DNA from: Propionibacteriaceae bacterium
GTDB taxonomy: Bacteria; Actinomycetota; Actinomycetes; Propionibacteriales; Propionibacteriaceae
Assembly (NCBI GenBank): GCA_031287505.1
Contig: JAITSW010000191.1
Location: 1-8,648, forward strand
Reading direction: 5' to 3'
Length of the DNA: 8,648 nt
Of the stretch, positions 1-6,569 are shown one piece after another. Each line of letters begins with the position of its first letter. Positions within the stretch are counted from its first letter, which is position 1. Made by a program: the position numbers and the translations under genes. Under the pieces are notes generated by a model, which saw only the letters and a list, made by a program, of their open reading frames with translations, did no database searches and had not been told where the DNA came from.

Positions 1-65
1 TACATAACAGTATACGCCCAAATACAATCCGTTGATAACAAGCAAATGCCAAATACCCGCGGGTC

Positions 66-1472
66 TTATTGCATCTCGTAAATCCGCAAGGCGTTCGAGT
101 TGAATTGGTTCCTCCCGGGATTGCCGGAAACGATCACAATTTTGTCGCCGTGACCCACTAGCCCCAGATCGGTTAGTCCGGTCTGCACTGATTGGATCAT
201 CGCGTCTAGCGTGGTGTACTCGGGAGTCACGTAGGAGCGCACACCCCAGCATAGGGTCAGCTCGTTTGCCGTCTGCGGGAGTGGGGTGAAGGCGATGATC
301 GGCACAGTGGAACGCAACCTGGCCAGACGGTGCGGGGTGTCGCCTGAGATGGTAAAAGCCGCCAAATATTTGGCATCGCCTTGTTCGGCCACTTCCACTG
401 CGGCCTTGGAGATAATGCCGGACACGGTGTGGACATCCCAGTCTAAATGGCGGATCTCGGCAAATCCGCTCTCTTCGGTTTTCACGATAATGCGTTTCAT
501 CACCTTGACCGAGTCGATGGCATATTTGCCCATGGCCGTCTCACCGGAAAGCATCACCGCGTCTGCGCCGTCCAAGATGGCATTGGCCACATCGGAAACC
601 TCGGCACGGGTAGGACGGTAGGACGAAATCATCGAATCCAGCATTTGGGTGGCCACGATCACCGGCTTGGCCCAGATGCGGGCTGCGTCAATAATCTGCT
701 TTTGCACCGACGGGACGTCTTCGAGCGGCAATTCGACGCCCAAATCGCCGCGCGCAACCATGAAGGCGTCGAAGGCGTCCACAATCGCTTCCAAGTTCTC
801 GATAGCCTGAGGTTTTTCAAGCTTGGCCACCACTGGGACGTGACGCCCCTCTTCATCCATAATTTTGTGAACTGGCTTGATGTCATTGGGGCTACGCACG
901 AAGGACAGCGCCACCATGTCAACGCCATGGCGCAGCGCAAAACGCAGATCAAGTTGGTCTTTTTCACTCAACGCCGGAACACTCACGGCAACTCCAGGCA
1001 AGTTGATGCCTTTGTGATCAGAAATCTGCCCGCCGACAATGATCTCGGTGACGACCTCGGTGTCGGTGACTTCCAAGGCTTTTAGGACGATATGGCCGTC
1101 ATCGATGAGCACATCATCGCCGGGGCTGACATCTTTGGTGAGCGTTTGCAAAGTAGTGCCGGCCCGCTGGGCGGTACCCGGAATGTCTTCGGTGGTGATG
1201 ATGAACTTCTCACCTTCGACGAGCGTCACCGGCCCGCCGGGAAACACCCCCAAACGAATCTTTGGCCCTTGCAGATCGGCTAAAACCCCGATAGGCCGGC
1301 CAACTACCCGCGCAGCATGGCGCACCCATTCCAAACGTTGGGCATGCAAGAGTTGATCGCCATGGCTCATATTGAGCCTGGCGACATTCATCCCGGCTCG
1401 GGCAAGCTCTAAAATCGCCTCTTCCGAATCTGTGGCTGGTCCGATGGTGGCAACGATTTTGGCTCTTCTCAC
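66..1472 (-). CDS. pyk: pyruvate kinase
   Basis: Pyruvate kinase converts phosphoenolpyruvate and ADP to pyruvate and ATP, the last step of glycolysis, in the cytosol. The 468-residue product is of normal length. Counting from 1472, it shows RRAKIVATIGPA at the start, the substrate and cation site NVARLNMSHG (29-38), DLQGPKIRLG (66-75), a beta-barrel B domain at about 74-165, catalytic Lys217 in VVAKLEKPQAIEN, MVARGDLGVELP (238-249), ATQMLDSM (274-281), and a complete C-terminal allosteric domain. The residue in GPKIR is Lys71 where potassium-dependent enzymes have Glu; in characterised enzymes that Lys goes with potassium-independent activity, so this is inferred here. An alternative GTG at 1478 would add two residues (470) but is too close to the ribosome site. 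The gene has its own upstream gap with a candidate promoter. It is not part of the division cluster. Identity is certain. Confidence 0.98.
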   Translation of the reverse strand: MRRAKIVATIGPATDSEEAILELARAGMNVARLNMSHGDQLLHAQRLEWVRHAARVVGRPIGVLADLQGPKIRLGVFPGGPVTLVEGEKFIITTEDIPGTAQRAGTTLQTLTKDVSPGDDVLIDDGHIVLKALEVTDTEVVTEIIVGGQISDHKGINLPGVAVSVPALSEKDQLDLRFALRHGVDMVALSFVRSPNDIKPVHKIMDEEGRHVPVVAKLEKPQAIENLEAIVDAFDAFMVARGDLGVELPLEDVPSVQKQIIDAARIWAKPVIVATQMLDSMISSYRPTRAEVSDVANAILDGADAVMLSGETAMGKYAIDSVKVMKRIIVKTEESGFAEIRHLDWDVHTVSGIISKAAVEVAEQGDAKYLAAFTISGDTPHRLARLRSTVPIIAFTPLPQTANELTLCWGVRSYVTPEYTTLDAMIQSVQTGLTDLGLVGHGDKIVIVSGNPGRNQFNSNALRIYEMQ

Positions 1473-1480
1473 GCACACAG

Positions 1481-1486
1481 CCTACT
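1481..1486 (-). promoter_or_regulatory. ribosome binding site choosing between two pyk starts
   Basis: AGTAGG lies 8 nt before the GTG at 1472 but only 2 nt before the GTG at 1478. The downstream GTG therefore has the workable spacing, and it gives the family-like N-terminus beginning RRAKIV. Confidence 0.55.
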
Positions 1487-1530
1487 AATAAAGACCGCAG
1501 ACAGATCCACTGTGACGACTTTTCCACCCA

Positions 1531-1559
1531 ATTATCAAAGTCTTAACATCTGTATTCAG
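1531..1559 (-). promoter_or_regulatory. candidate promoter for pyk
   Basis: On the minus strand CTGAAT (1554-1559) and GATAAT (1531-1536) are separated by exactly 17 nt in the gap between rluD and pyk. The -10 box matches five of six consensus bases; the -35 box matches only the TGA core. A transcript would have a leader of about 50 nt. The 97-nt gap fits pyk being expressed separately from rluD. Moderate to weak evidence, from sequence only. Confidence 0.35.
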
Positions 1560-1569
1560 GGAAAACCCT

Positions 1570-2484
1570 CTAGCGCTCCACCTTAGCTAGAGCTTGTGCC
1601 AGATCAGGTGGATAGGGGGAGGCAAACACCAACTGCGCCCCGGTGATTGGATGGGTGAAACCGAGTTCTACGGCATGCAACCACTGGCGGGTCAAGCCAA
1701 TCTTCGCCGCCAGCGCCTTATCCCCCCCATAAACCGGATCTCCGACACAAGGGTGTTTGAGAGCCAGCATGTGTACCCGAATTTGGTGGGTGCGACCGGT
1801 GAGAAGCTGGATGCGCAGCAAAGAAGTGGAACGATACTTTTCAATGGTGGAATACTCGGTGATGGCATAACGGCCAGACGAGACCACGGCCATTTTGAAG
1901 TCGTTGCCCGGGTGACGCCCGATAGGGGCGTCGATAACACCTTCAGACGGCTCTAGCTCCCCCGAAACGAGGGTGTGGTAGATCTTGCGTACCGTCCGCT
2001 GCGCAAATGCCGTTTTCAGCCCGGTATAAGCCGCTTCGTTTTTGGCCACCGCCATTAGCCCGGAAGTACCCGCGTCAAGACGCTGCACGATACCCTGACG
2101 CCAGGCATCCCCGGAAGTCGATATCTGGATTCCGACCGCGATCAGGTGCTCCACAACCGTCGGGCCTTCCCAGCCAAATGCTGGATGGGCGGCTACCCCA
2201 GCCGGTTTGTCGACTACCGCCAAAGCATCGTCGTCATAGACAATTTGTGTGCCAGGAGCCAACCTCGGCACCAGGGAGAGCGTCTTTTCTCGCATGTCTT
2301 GGATCTCTAGAACGTCCGAGAGCGACACTTTGCGAGATTTGGCGACGGGATGCGAGTTGAGCGTGAGCGCGTTGATTTCGACCAGCTCGGATATTCGACT
2401 TCTGGTCAGCCCGCTTAGTCGGGACGCCGCCACATCCACCCGTTCCCCCACGAGATCTTCGGTGATGATCCACACGCCTGTCAA
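1570..2484 (-). CDS. rluD: RluA/RluD-family 23S rRNA pseudouridine synthase
   Basis: Enzymes of this family isomerise uridine to pseudouridine in structured RNA. RluD of E. coli acts on helix 69 of 23S rRNA; the exact target here is inferred. The 304-residue protein has an N-terminal S4 RNA-binding domain (about 14-62, LTRSRISELVEINALTLN) and the catalytic domain with VDKPAGVAAHP (91-101), GIVQRLDAGTSGLM (131-144) containing the catalytic Asp137, RKIYHTLVSGE (166-176) with the conserved Tyr, and LLTGRTHQIRVHM (227-239). The residue before RLD is Gln134, where the family usually has His. The start is TTG at 2484, read as TTGA overlapping the lspA TGA. The lspA-rluD pair is common in actinobacteria and many other bacteria. 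The subfamily call (RluD rather than RluA or RluC) rests on the S4 domain and context and is good but not certain. Confidence 0.92.
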   Translation of the reverse strand: MTGVWIITEDLVGERVDVAASRLSGLTRSRISELVEINALTLNSHPVAKSRKVSLSDVLEIQDMREKTLSLVPRLAPGTQIVYDDDALAVVDKPAGVAAHPAFGWEGPTVVEHLIAVGIQISTSGDAWRQGIVQRLDAGTSGLMAVAKNEAAYTGLKTAFAQRTVRKIYHTLVSGELEPSEGVIDAPIGRHPGNDFKMAVVSSGRYAITEYSTIEKYRSTSLLRIQLLTGRTHQIRVHMLALKHPCVGDPVYGGDKALAAKIGLTRQWLHAVELGFTHPITGAQLVFASPYPPDLAQALAKVER

Positions 2485-2990
2485 GGCTGCCGCACCTGGT
2501 CAGTGGGAACAGCTGGCGGCTCCCTCAGAGTCGCCCCGTTGACGCCCTGTTGCCTGATGGCGATGAAATACACAATCAATACCGCCGAGCAGCTGATCCA
2601 AATGTCGGCCACATTGAACACGGCAAAATACGGAACGGAAATAAAGTCAACGACTTCGCCGTAAAAAGGCGAGGGCTCCCGGAAAAGTCGATCAGCGAGG
2701 TTACCGGCTATGCCCGCCCACAAGAGCCCCGCGATTACCGCCCAGCTCCAGACCCTGACTTTGGGGATGAGCCAAACCGTGACAAAGGTCAGCGCAACCG
2801 CGGCAAAGACCGCGAAGACCACGGTCATATTCTCGCCAAGGGAAAACGCCGCACCCGGATTTCGAAGTAATCTGAGGGAAAACAGGCCACCTAGTAGATC
2901 AATGGGTTTGGCTGGATCCAAAAAGGCGAGCGCCAACTCCTTTGCGCCCAGATCGGCGAGAAAGGCAAGCACCGCGATAATAGCGATCAC
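2481..2990 (-). CDS. lspA: lipoprotein signal peptidase (signal peptidase II)
   Basis: LspA is an integral membrane aspartyl protease that removes the signal peptide from diacylglyceryl-modified prolipoproteins at the lipobox cysteine. The 169-residue product has four hydrophobic segments and all family motifs in order: DLGAK at 13-17, RNPGAAFSLG at 43-52, GNLADR at 96-101, VVDF at 113-116 and FNVAD at 125-129. By comparison with the known enzymes, D115 and D129 are the catalytic pair. The GTG at 2990 is the only usual start after an in-frame stop at about 3043-3045, and the first membrane helix begins immediately after it. The sequence before it (GCGAAGCGAG) is a poor ribosome site, so initiation may be weak. 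A polar tail (about 147-169) follows the last helix. Its TGA overlaps the rluD start by 4 nt, so the two are surely coupled. Confidence 0.96.
   Translation of the reverse strand: MIAIIAVLAFLADLGAKELALAFLDPAKPIDLLGGLFSLRLLRNPGAAFSLGENMTVVFAVFAAVALTFVTVWLIPKVRVWSWAVIAGLLWAGIAGNLADRLFREPSPFYGEVVDFISVPYFAVFNVADIWISCSAVLIVYFIAIRQQGVNGATLREPPAVPTDQVRQP
2493..2497 (-). promoter_or_regulatory. ribosome binding site deciding the TTG start of rluD
   Basis: AGGTG lies 8 nt before the TTG at 2484, inside the end of lspA. The next candidate start, GTG at 2475, would be 17 nt away. The spacing and the TTGA stop-start overlap support TTG as the real start. Confidence 0.6.
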
Positions 2991-3031
2991 AACTCGCTTC
3001 GCCGCCAGCGACTGGGGTAAATGTGGAATAG

Positions 3032-3457
3032 CTATCGCCTTTCAGCTTGTCGTTTGCATTCGACACACAGGGTTGCCCGCGGGAATATCTGGAGACGGTC
3101 TTTACCGATGGGTTTACCGCAGGATTCACACCAACCGTACTCCCCCGCCTCGAATAGCTTCAGCGCGTTTTGCGCCTGATCCAAAATCAACTGGGCGTTG
3201 CGCACCAGCGACATTTCCTGGTCACGCTCAAAATTTGAGGAGCCAACGTCGGCAGCATCACGGCCGGCGCCGTCGTTGCTCTCGCTAAAGAGCTCGTCTA
3301 GCTCCGCCTGAGACTTTTGAACAGCTGCACTCAACCGCTCAACATCATCTTGCAATTCCTGACGCACTTCTTCGATCTCCCCGCTCGTCCAGGGGTCTTC
3401 ACCCTCGGCCACTGGGAGAGTAATTGTCACCTTCGGCATGGCATGGCAATCTAGCAT
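3032..3457 (-). CDS. TraR/DksA-type C4 zinc-finger protein
   Basis: This is a small protein of the DksA/TraR family, whose studied members bind the RNA polymerase secondary channel and alter promoter response. Function of the actinobacterial branch is less well defined. Counting from ATG 3439, a helical coiled-coil region covers about 18-95, with the loop at the tip bearing DGAGRDAADVG (56-66), followed by FERDQEMSL. The C-terminal zinc finger has CESC (104-107) and CVEC (125-128), between which sits IGKDRLQIFPRATL, typical of the family. Three starts are possible: 3529 has no ribosome site and abuts the hairpin, 3439 gives a family-like 135 residues but no ribosome site, and 3457 (141 residues) has GGGA at 3466-3469 eight nt upstream. 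I chose 3457. The gene is 41 nt upstream of lspA, probably in one transcript. The family call is strong; the role is inferred. Confidence 0.9.
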   Translation of the reverse strand: MLDCHAMPKVTITLPVAEGEDPWTSGEIEEVRQELQDDVERLSAAVQKSQAELDELFSESNDGAGRDAADVGSSNFERDQEMSLVRNAQLILDQAQNALKLFEAGEYGWCESCGKPIGKDRLQIFPRATLCVECKRQAERR

Positions 3458-3545
3458 GCTTAACGTCCCATTGCCAGCATTGCGCGAATATTGTGGATGG
3501 ACGCCGTCTAGCTGAGGGAGGGCGGGCATTGGCGGTTAACGACAA

Positions 3546-3578
3546 CGGTACGCCACCTGCAATGCAGGTGGCGTACCG
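3546..3578 (-). terminator. perfect 15-bp hairpin after divIVA, probable terminator
   Basis: The arms 3546-3560 (CGGTACGCCACCTGC) and 3564-3578 are exact reverse complements around a 3-nt loop. The hairpin starts 12 nt past the divIVA stop and ends before any plausible start of the next gene. On the minus strand it is followed by TTGTCGTT, a poor T tract; the plus-strand side has no T run at all. The stem is very stable and the position is right for stopping or weakening transcription from divIVA. The weak T tract leaves open an RNA-stabilising or attenuating role instead. Confidence 0.6.
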
Positions 3579-3590
3579 GGAAGCAAGAAC

Positions 3591-4556
3591 TCAGCCTTGT
3601 GGATGCTCGTTGAGCAAAGCGTCTAGCCTAGGGGTACCCGACCCGCCAATCTGCTGCAGCAGTTCTGGAATCTCTCCAGGCTCTACAGCAGTAGCCTTCA
3701 GCACGTGAACTTGGCTGTCCAAGTAGGCAGTGAGATTGTCTCGGTAGCTCTTCTCGAAATCGCGCAACGCCTCAACTTTGCCGGCGAGGGCATCGCGCTC
3801 TTGCTCCAGCTTGTTGAATAGCTCAGCGCGACGAGCCTCGGCCTGGGCATTGACGGCATCAGCTTTGTTCTGCGCGGCGTCGGTGACCAACTGAGCGTTA
3901 ACCCGGGCTTCGGATTCGGTGCGCTCTGCCCGAGTGCGAGAATCGGTGACAATCTCATGGGCCTTGCGATTTGCGGTATCCAAGACTTTTTCGGCCTCGG
4001 AGCGGGCCTCGGTGACTAGCCGTTGAGCCTCTTGCTGCGACTCGCCCACCAAGCGCTCGGCCTGCTCGGTGGCCATCTGCAATAGCTTTGCAACAGCCGG
4101 AGCGGCATCTGCCGAAGAAGTGACAACAATGTGCTCAACCTGGCCGACAACCTGAGACTGCGGAGCTTGGGCGGCAACCCGTTCCTGACGAAGCTGTTCC
4201 ACCTCAGAGCGCAACGGCAACAACTCTTGGTCGCGCCGGGCGATCTCTTGGCGCAGACGCTCGATATCGTCACTTTGCCTGGTCAAACGATCTTGCAAAG
4301 AGTTGATCTCGGACTTGGCCTTGGCCAATTCCTCAGGGTCACCCGCGTTGACCGGTGCCGGGATACGTGCCTGCTGGGCGTTTTCTGACGACGCCGCCTG
4401 TTCGAGCTGAGCTTTCAACGACTCATTCTCAGAAAGGAGGGAAGCCAGGGTAGCTTCAACCTTGTCAACAAAATCATCAACATCCACCGGCTCGTAGCCG
4501 CTACGCCGAGCAAGATGGAAACGGGTCGACCGGACCTGTTCGAGTGTCAGGGTCAT
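3591..4556 (-). CDS. divIVA: DivIVA / Wag31 polar growth and septum-site protein
   Basis: DivIVA coats negatively curved membrane at poles and new septa. In actinobacteria it directs wall synthesis at these sites and is often essential. The 321-residue protein has the conserved N-terminal lipid-binding domain (about 1-50), with MTLTLEQVRSTRF, then GYEPVDVDDFVDKVE (20-34) and a short coiled coil. After a loop comes a charged coiled coil (about 75-127), a linker rich in Ala, Gln and Val (128-150), and a long second coiled coil (about 152-265) full of Ala, Glu and Arg. The tail is short and less structured. Length and plan resemble the larger actinobacterial members rather than the compact Bacillus form. 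The ATG at 4556 follows GAGGTG at 4561-4566 with a tight 4-nt gap. A strong hairpin lies just after the stop. Position downstream of sepF is canonical. The symbol wag31 would be equally valid. Confidence 0.96.
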   Translation of the reverse strand: MTLTLEQVRSTRFHLARRSGYEPVDVDDFVDKVEATLASLLSENESLKAQLEQAASSENAQQARIPAPVNAGDPEELAKAKSEINSLQDRLTRQSDDIERLRQEIARRDQELLPLRSEVEQLRQERVAAQAPQSQVVGQVEHIVVTSSADAAPAVAKLLQMATEQAERLVGESQQEAQRLVTEARSEAEKVLDTANRKAHEIVTDSRTRAERTESEARVNAQLVTDAAQNKADAVNAQAEARRAELFNKLEQERDALAGKVEALRDFEKSYRDNLTAYLDSQVHVLKATAVEPGEIPELLQQIGGSGTPRLDALLNEHPQG

Positions 4557-4640
4557 TGTTCACCTCATACGAATAAAAGCACCAGCGTCGCCAGTGGCTT
4601 GACCTCTTAGAGGCTAGTGCAGGAAAGCCCCTGACCACAA

Positions 4641-4652
4641 CGTGAGTTCACG
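4641..4652. repeat. inverted repeat upstream of divIVA
   Basis: CGTGA-GT-TCACG is a perfect 5-bp inverted repeat with a 2-nt centre, 84 nt before the divIVA ATG in the 138-nt sepF-divIVA gap. A second palindrome, CCTCT-T-AGAGG, lies at 4603-4613. The first has the form of a small operator, and divIVA often has its own promoter, but no clear promoter boxes flank it. Confidence 0.35.
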
Positions 4653-4694
4653 GTTTTCCAAATGAGTAGGTACTAGAGCTTGAGAGTTGAACCC

Positions 4695-5132
4695 TCACCC
4701 CTTGGGGGTATTGGCAATTCGGTCGCGATCCATTTCACTAACGCTCATCCCCAGCGGGGTAAGCAGGAAAACATTTTTCGTCACCCGCTCAAGCTTCCCC
4801 AAGGTGCCAAAGGTCAGGCCAGCAGAAAAATCCACCAGTCTCTTCGCATCTGGAGTGCTCATCGAAGACAGGTCGACTACGACTGGAACGTTGGAAAGAT
4901 AGTGCTCCCCGATAACCTTGGCATCGGCATATTTTTCTGGCTGCACCCAAACGATCTTTTCAGATTCAGGTTCGGGTGCCGGGCGCTTGAAATCAATATG
5001 GGTGACATTTGTCTCCTCGTCAGCGGTTACCACGTCGACTACCTCGGTAACCTCAATAGCCTCGTTAGCCCCGGCATCTTCAGGGACGACCAAACCTAGC
5101 CACACTCCCAATTTCCTTACGCCTGTGGCCAT
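4695..5132 (-). CDS. sepF: cell division protein SepF
   Basis: SepF binds the FtsZ C-terminal peptide and the membrane, tethering the ring. In actinobacteria without FtsA it is the main known anchor. The 145-residue product begins with a short amphipathic segment (RKLGVWLGL, 6-14) of the kind that inserts in the membrane, followed by an acidic, variable linker (about 17-57). The conserved SepF core (DUF552) is at about 58-132: IVWVQPEKYADAKVIGEHY, then PVVVDLSSM, DAKRLVDFSAGLTFG and KNVFLLTP. A short tail follows. The ATG at 5132 has AGAGG at 5141-5145 eight nt upstream. The gene is separated from ftsZ by 131 nt and from divIVA by 138 nt. The yggS and pgeF genes that commonly sit between ftsZ and sepF in related bacteria are absent. 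The assignment is firm. Confidence 0.97.
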   Translation of the reverse strand: MATGVRKLGVWLGLVVPEDAGANEAIEVTEVVDVVTADEETNVTHIDFKRPAPEPESEKIVWVQPEKYADAKVIGEHYLSNVPVVVDLSSMSTPDAKRLVDFSAGLTFGTLGKLERVTKNVFLLTPLGMSVSEMDRDRIANTPKG

Positions 5133-5263
5133 AAGCTATGCCTCTTTTCATCCCGCGCTGGTAACCGGCGCAATCCACTACACAAAGAGACTATCGGCTC
5201 AATTTGGCTCCAAGCCTCAGACACGCGACACTTACGGCAGTTCTAGCGCAGAGCCAAGACAGT

Positions 5264-6409
5264 TTACCTCAGAAAATCTGGAACATCCAGGTCGTCGTCA
5301 TCATCGCCGGCTGGCGGAGCCGCCGGAATCGGCGCCGAAACGACAGGAGGGGGAACGGGAACTGGAGCTACCGGGACAGCGGGCGCCGGGGTTGAAATCG
5401 ATGGCCCAGGCCTCCAAGCAGAAGGCTGCTCCACCCGGGGCTGACGCTTATGCGGTGCCGCACCGCCATCGAAACCTGCCGCGATTACCGTCACGCGGAC
5501 TTCGTCTCCCAAAGCATCGTCGATAACCGCGCCGAAGATGATGTTGGCATCTTCATGTGCGGCTTCTTCAATCAGCTCAGCCGCGGCGGAAACTTCAAAG
5601 AGCCCCAAATCAGAGCCGCCTGCGATCGAAAGCAACACGCCGTGCGCGCCTTCGATACTCGCCTCAAGCAGGGGCGAGGAGACGGCGGCGGCGGCGGCGG
5701 CGTGAGCCCGGTCATCGCCACGAGCCGAACCAATACCCATCAGAGCTGAGCCGGCGTCAGACATAACCGCCTTCACATCGGCAAAGTCCAAGTTAATAAG
5801 GCCGGGGGTGGTAATCAAATCGGTGATACCCGAGACACCTTGCATCAAGACCTGGTCTGCCTGCCGGAAGGCTTCCAATATCGGAACCCGGATATCCGTC
5901 ATTTCGAGCAACTTGTCGTTAGGGATAACGATCAAGGTATCGACCTCGTCACGCAAGGCGATGATGCCGTCTTCGGCTTGCGTTGAGCGGCGACGTCCTT
6001 CAAAGCTGAATGGGCGCGTGACCACGCCAATGGTCAATGCGCCAAGAGAGCGGGCGATGCGGGCCACAATCGGAGCTGCCCCGGTGCCGGTGCCACCACC
6101 CTCGCCGGCCGTGACAAAAACCATATCCGCGCCCTTGAGAACCTCTTCGATTTCTTCGGCATGATCCTCAGCCGCCTGACGGCCTTTGGAGGGATCAGCG
6201 CCGGCACCAAGCCCCCGGGTAAGCTCACGGCCGATATCGAGCTTGACATCCGCGTCACTCATCAAAAGCGCCTGCGCATCTGTATTAATAGCGACGAATT
6301 CCACGCCTCGAAGGCCTGATTCGATCATTCGGTTGACAGCGTTGACACCGCCCCCTCCAACGCCGACGACCTTGATAATGGCCAGATAATTCTGGGATGC
6401 AGTGCCCAC
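5264..6409 (-). CDS. ftsZ: cell division protein FtsZ
   Basis: FtsZ is the tubulin-like GTPase that polymerises into the midcell ring and recruits the divisome. The 381-residue protein carries the N-terminal [11 protein letters not shown] loop (18-28), the tubulin signature GGGTGTG (104-110), [11 protein letters not shown] (131-141), and the T7 synergy loop NLDFADV (206-212), whose acidic residues complete GTP hydrolysis in the neighbouring subunit. A proline- and alanine-rich linker (about 317-367) leads to an acidic run and the C-terminal peptide DLDVPDFLR, the typical actinobacterial form that binds SepF and other partners. The start is GTG at 6409, with AGAAGGA at 6417-6423 seven nt upstream; [11 protein letters not shown] matches the usual family beginning. 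Residues 237-242 are six alanines, all encoded by GCC. No ftsA lies upstream. A 160-nt gap before the gene leaves room for its own promoters. Confidence 0.99.
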   Translation of the reverse strand: MGTASQNYLAIIKVVGVGGGGVNAVNRMIESGLRGVEFVAINTDAQALLMSDADVKLDIGRELTRGLGAGADPSKGRQAAEDHAEEIEEVLKGADMVFVTAGEGGGTGTGAAPIVARIARSLGALTIGVVTRPFSFEGRRRSTQAEDGIIALRDEVDTLIVIPNDKLLEMTDIRVPILEAFRQADQVLMQGVSGITDLITTPGLINLDFADVKAVMSDAGSALMGIGSARGDDRAHAAAAAAVSSPLLEASIEGAHGVLLSIAGGSDLGLFEVSAAAELIEEAAHEDANIIFGAVIDDALGDEVRVTVIAAGFDGGAAPHKRQPRVEQPSAWRPGPSISTPAPAVPVAPVPVPPPVVSAPIPAAPPAGDDDDDLDVPDFLR

Positions 6410-6416
6410 GCAGACA

Positions 6417-6423
6417 TCCTTCT
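6417..6423 (-). promoter_or_regulatory. ribosome binding site for the GTG start of ftsZ
   Basis: AGAAGGA stands 7 nt before the GTG at 6409. It fixes the start: the ATG overlapping this site is out of frame, and the resulting N-terminus matches the family. Confidence 0.7.
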
Positions 6424-6442
6424 CTTGTGTGACGATCGATCA

Positions 6443-6452
6443 AAAGGCCTTT
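6443..6452. repeat. 10-bp palindrome upstream of ftsZ
   Basis: AAAGGCCTTT is a perfect palindrome 34 nt before the ftsZ GTG, next to GATCGATC (6434-6441). It sits where a regulator or the transcript leader could use it. I found no convincing -35/-10 pair around it, so the function is unknown. Confidence 0.25.
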
Positions 6453-6548
6453 GCGTTTGATACGGGAAGGGCAATCGCACTGGCTTCAAGAGCAAGACTA
6501 AGGAGAGTGGGAGTCGATGTCCACGCCCGACCCCGCAGGCGGCGCGTC

Positions 6549-6561
6549 CCTCAAGGTGAGG
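6549..6561. repeat. inverted repeat between ftsQ and ftsZ
   Basis: CCTCA-AGG-TGAGG is a perfect 5-bp inverted repeat 9 nt after the ftsQ stop, within the 160-nt gap before ftsZ. In several actinobacteria this gap carries multiple ftsZ promoters. The repeat could be an operator or a short RNA hairpin. It is short enough to arise by chance. Confidence 0.35.
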
Positions 6562-6569
6562 TTAAGAGT

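Noticed and set aside
55..64. Palindrome ACCCGCGGGT just after the pyk stop, considered as a terminator
   Set aside because: It has no loop and no following T tract, and the arms do not extend. Too weak to call.
447..1085. 212-codon open frame on the plus strand
   Set aside because: It is entirely antisense to pyk, with His/Arg-rich composition and no recognisable domain. A shadow of GC-rich coding.
1559..1572. AGGG-TTTT-CCCT hairpin after the rluD stop, considered as a terminator
   Set aside because: Only 4 bp of stem and no T run follows it.
2710..3288. 192-codon open frame on the plus strand
   Set aside because: It runs antisense across lspA and the zinc-finger gene, both of which have complete conserved motifs. 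No domain of its own.
5162..5200. Possible sepF promoter (TTGAGC, 16 nt, TAGTGG) in the ftsZ-sepF gap
   Set aside because: The -10 box is poor and the spacing short; not distinguishable from chance.
4918..5526. 202-codon plus-strand frame spanning sepF, the gap and the ftsZ end
   Set aside because: Low-complexity Arg/Pro-rich product that is the complement of the ftsZ linker codons. No ribosome site or family match seen.
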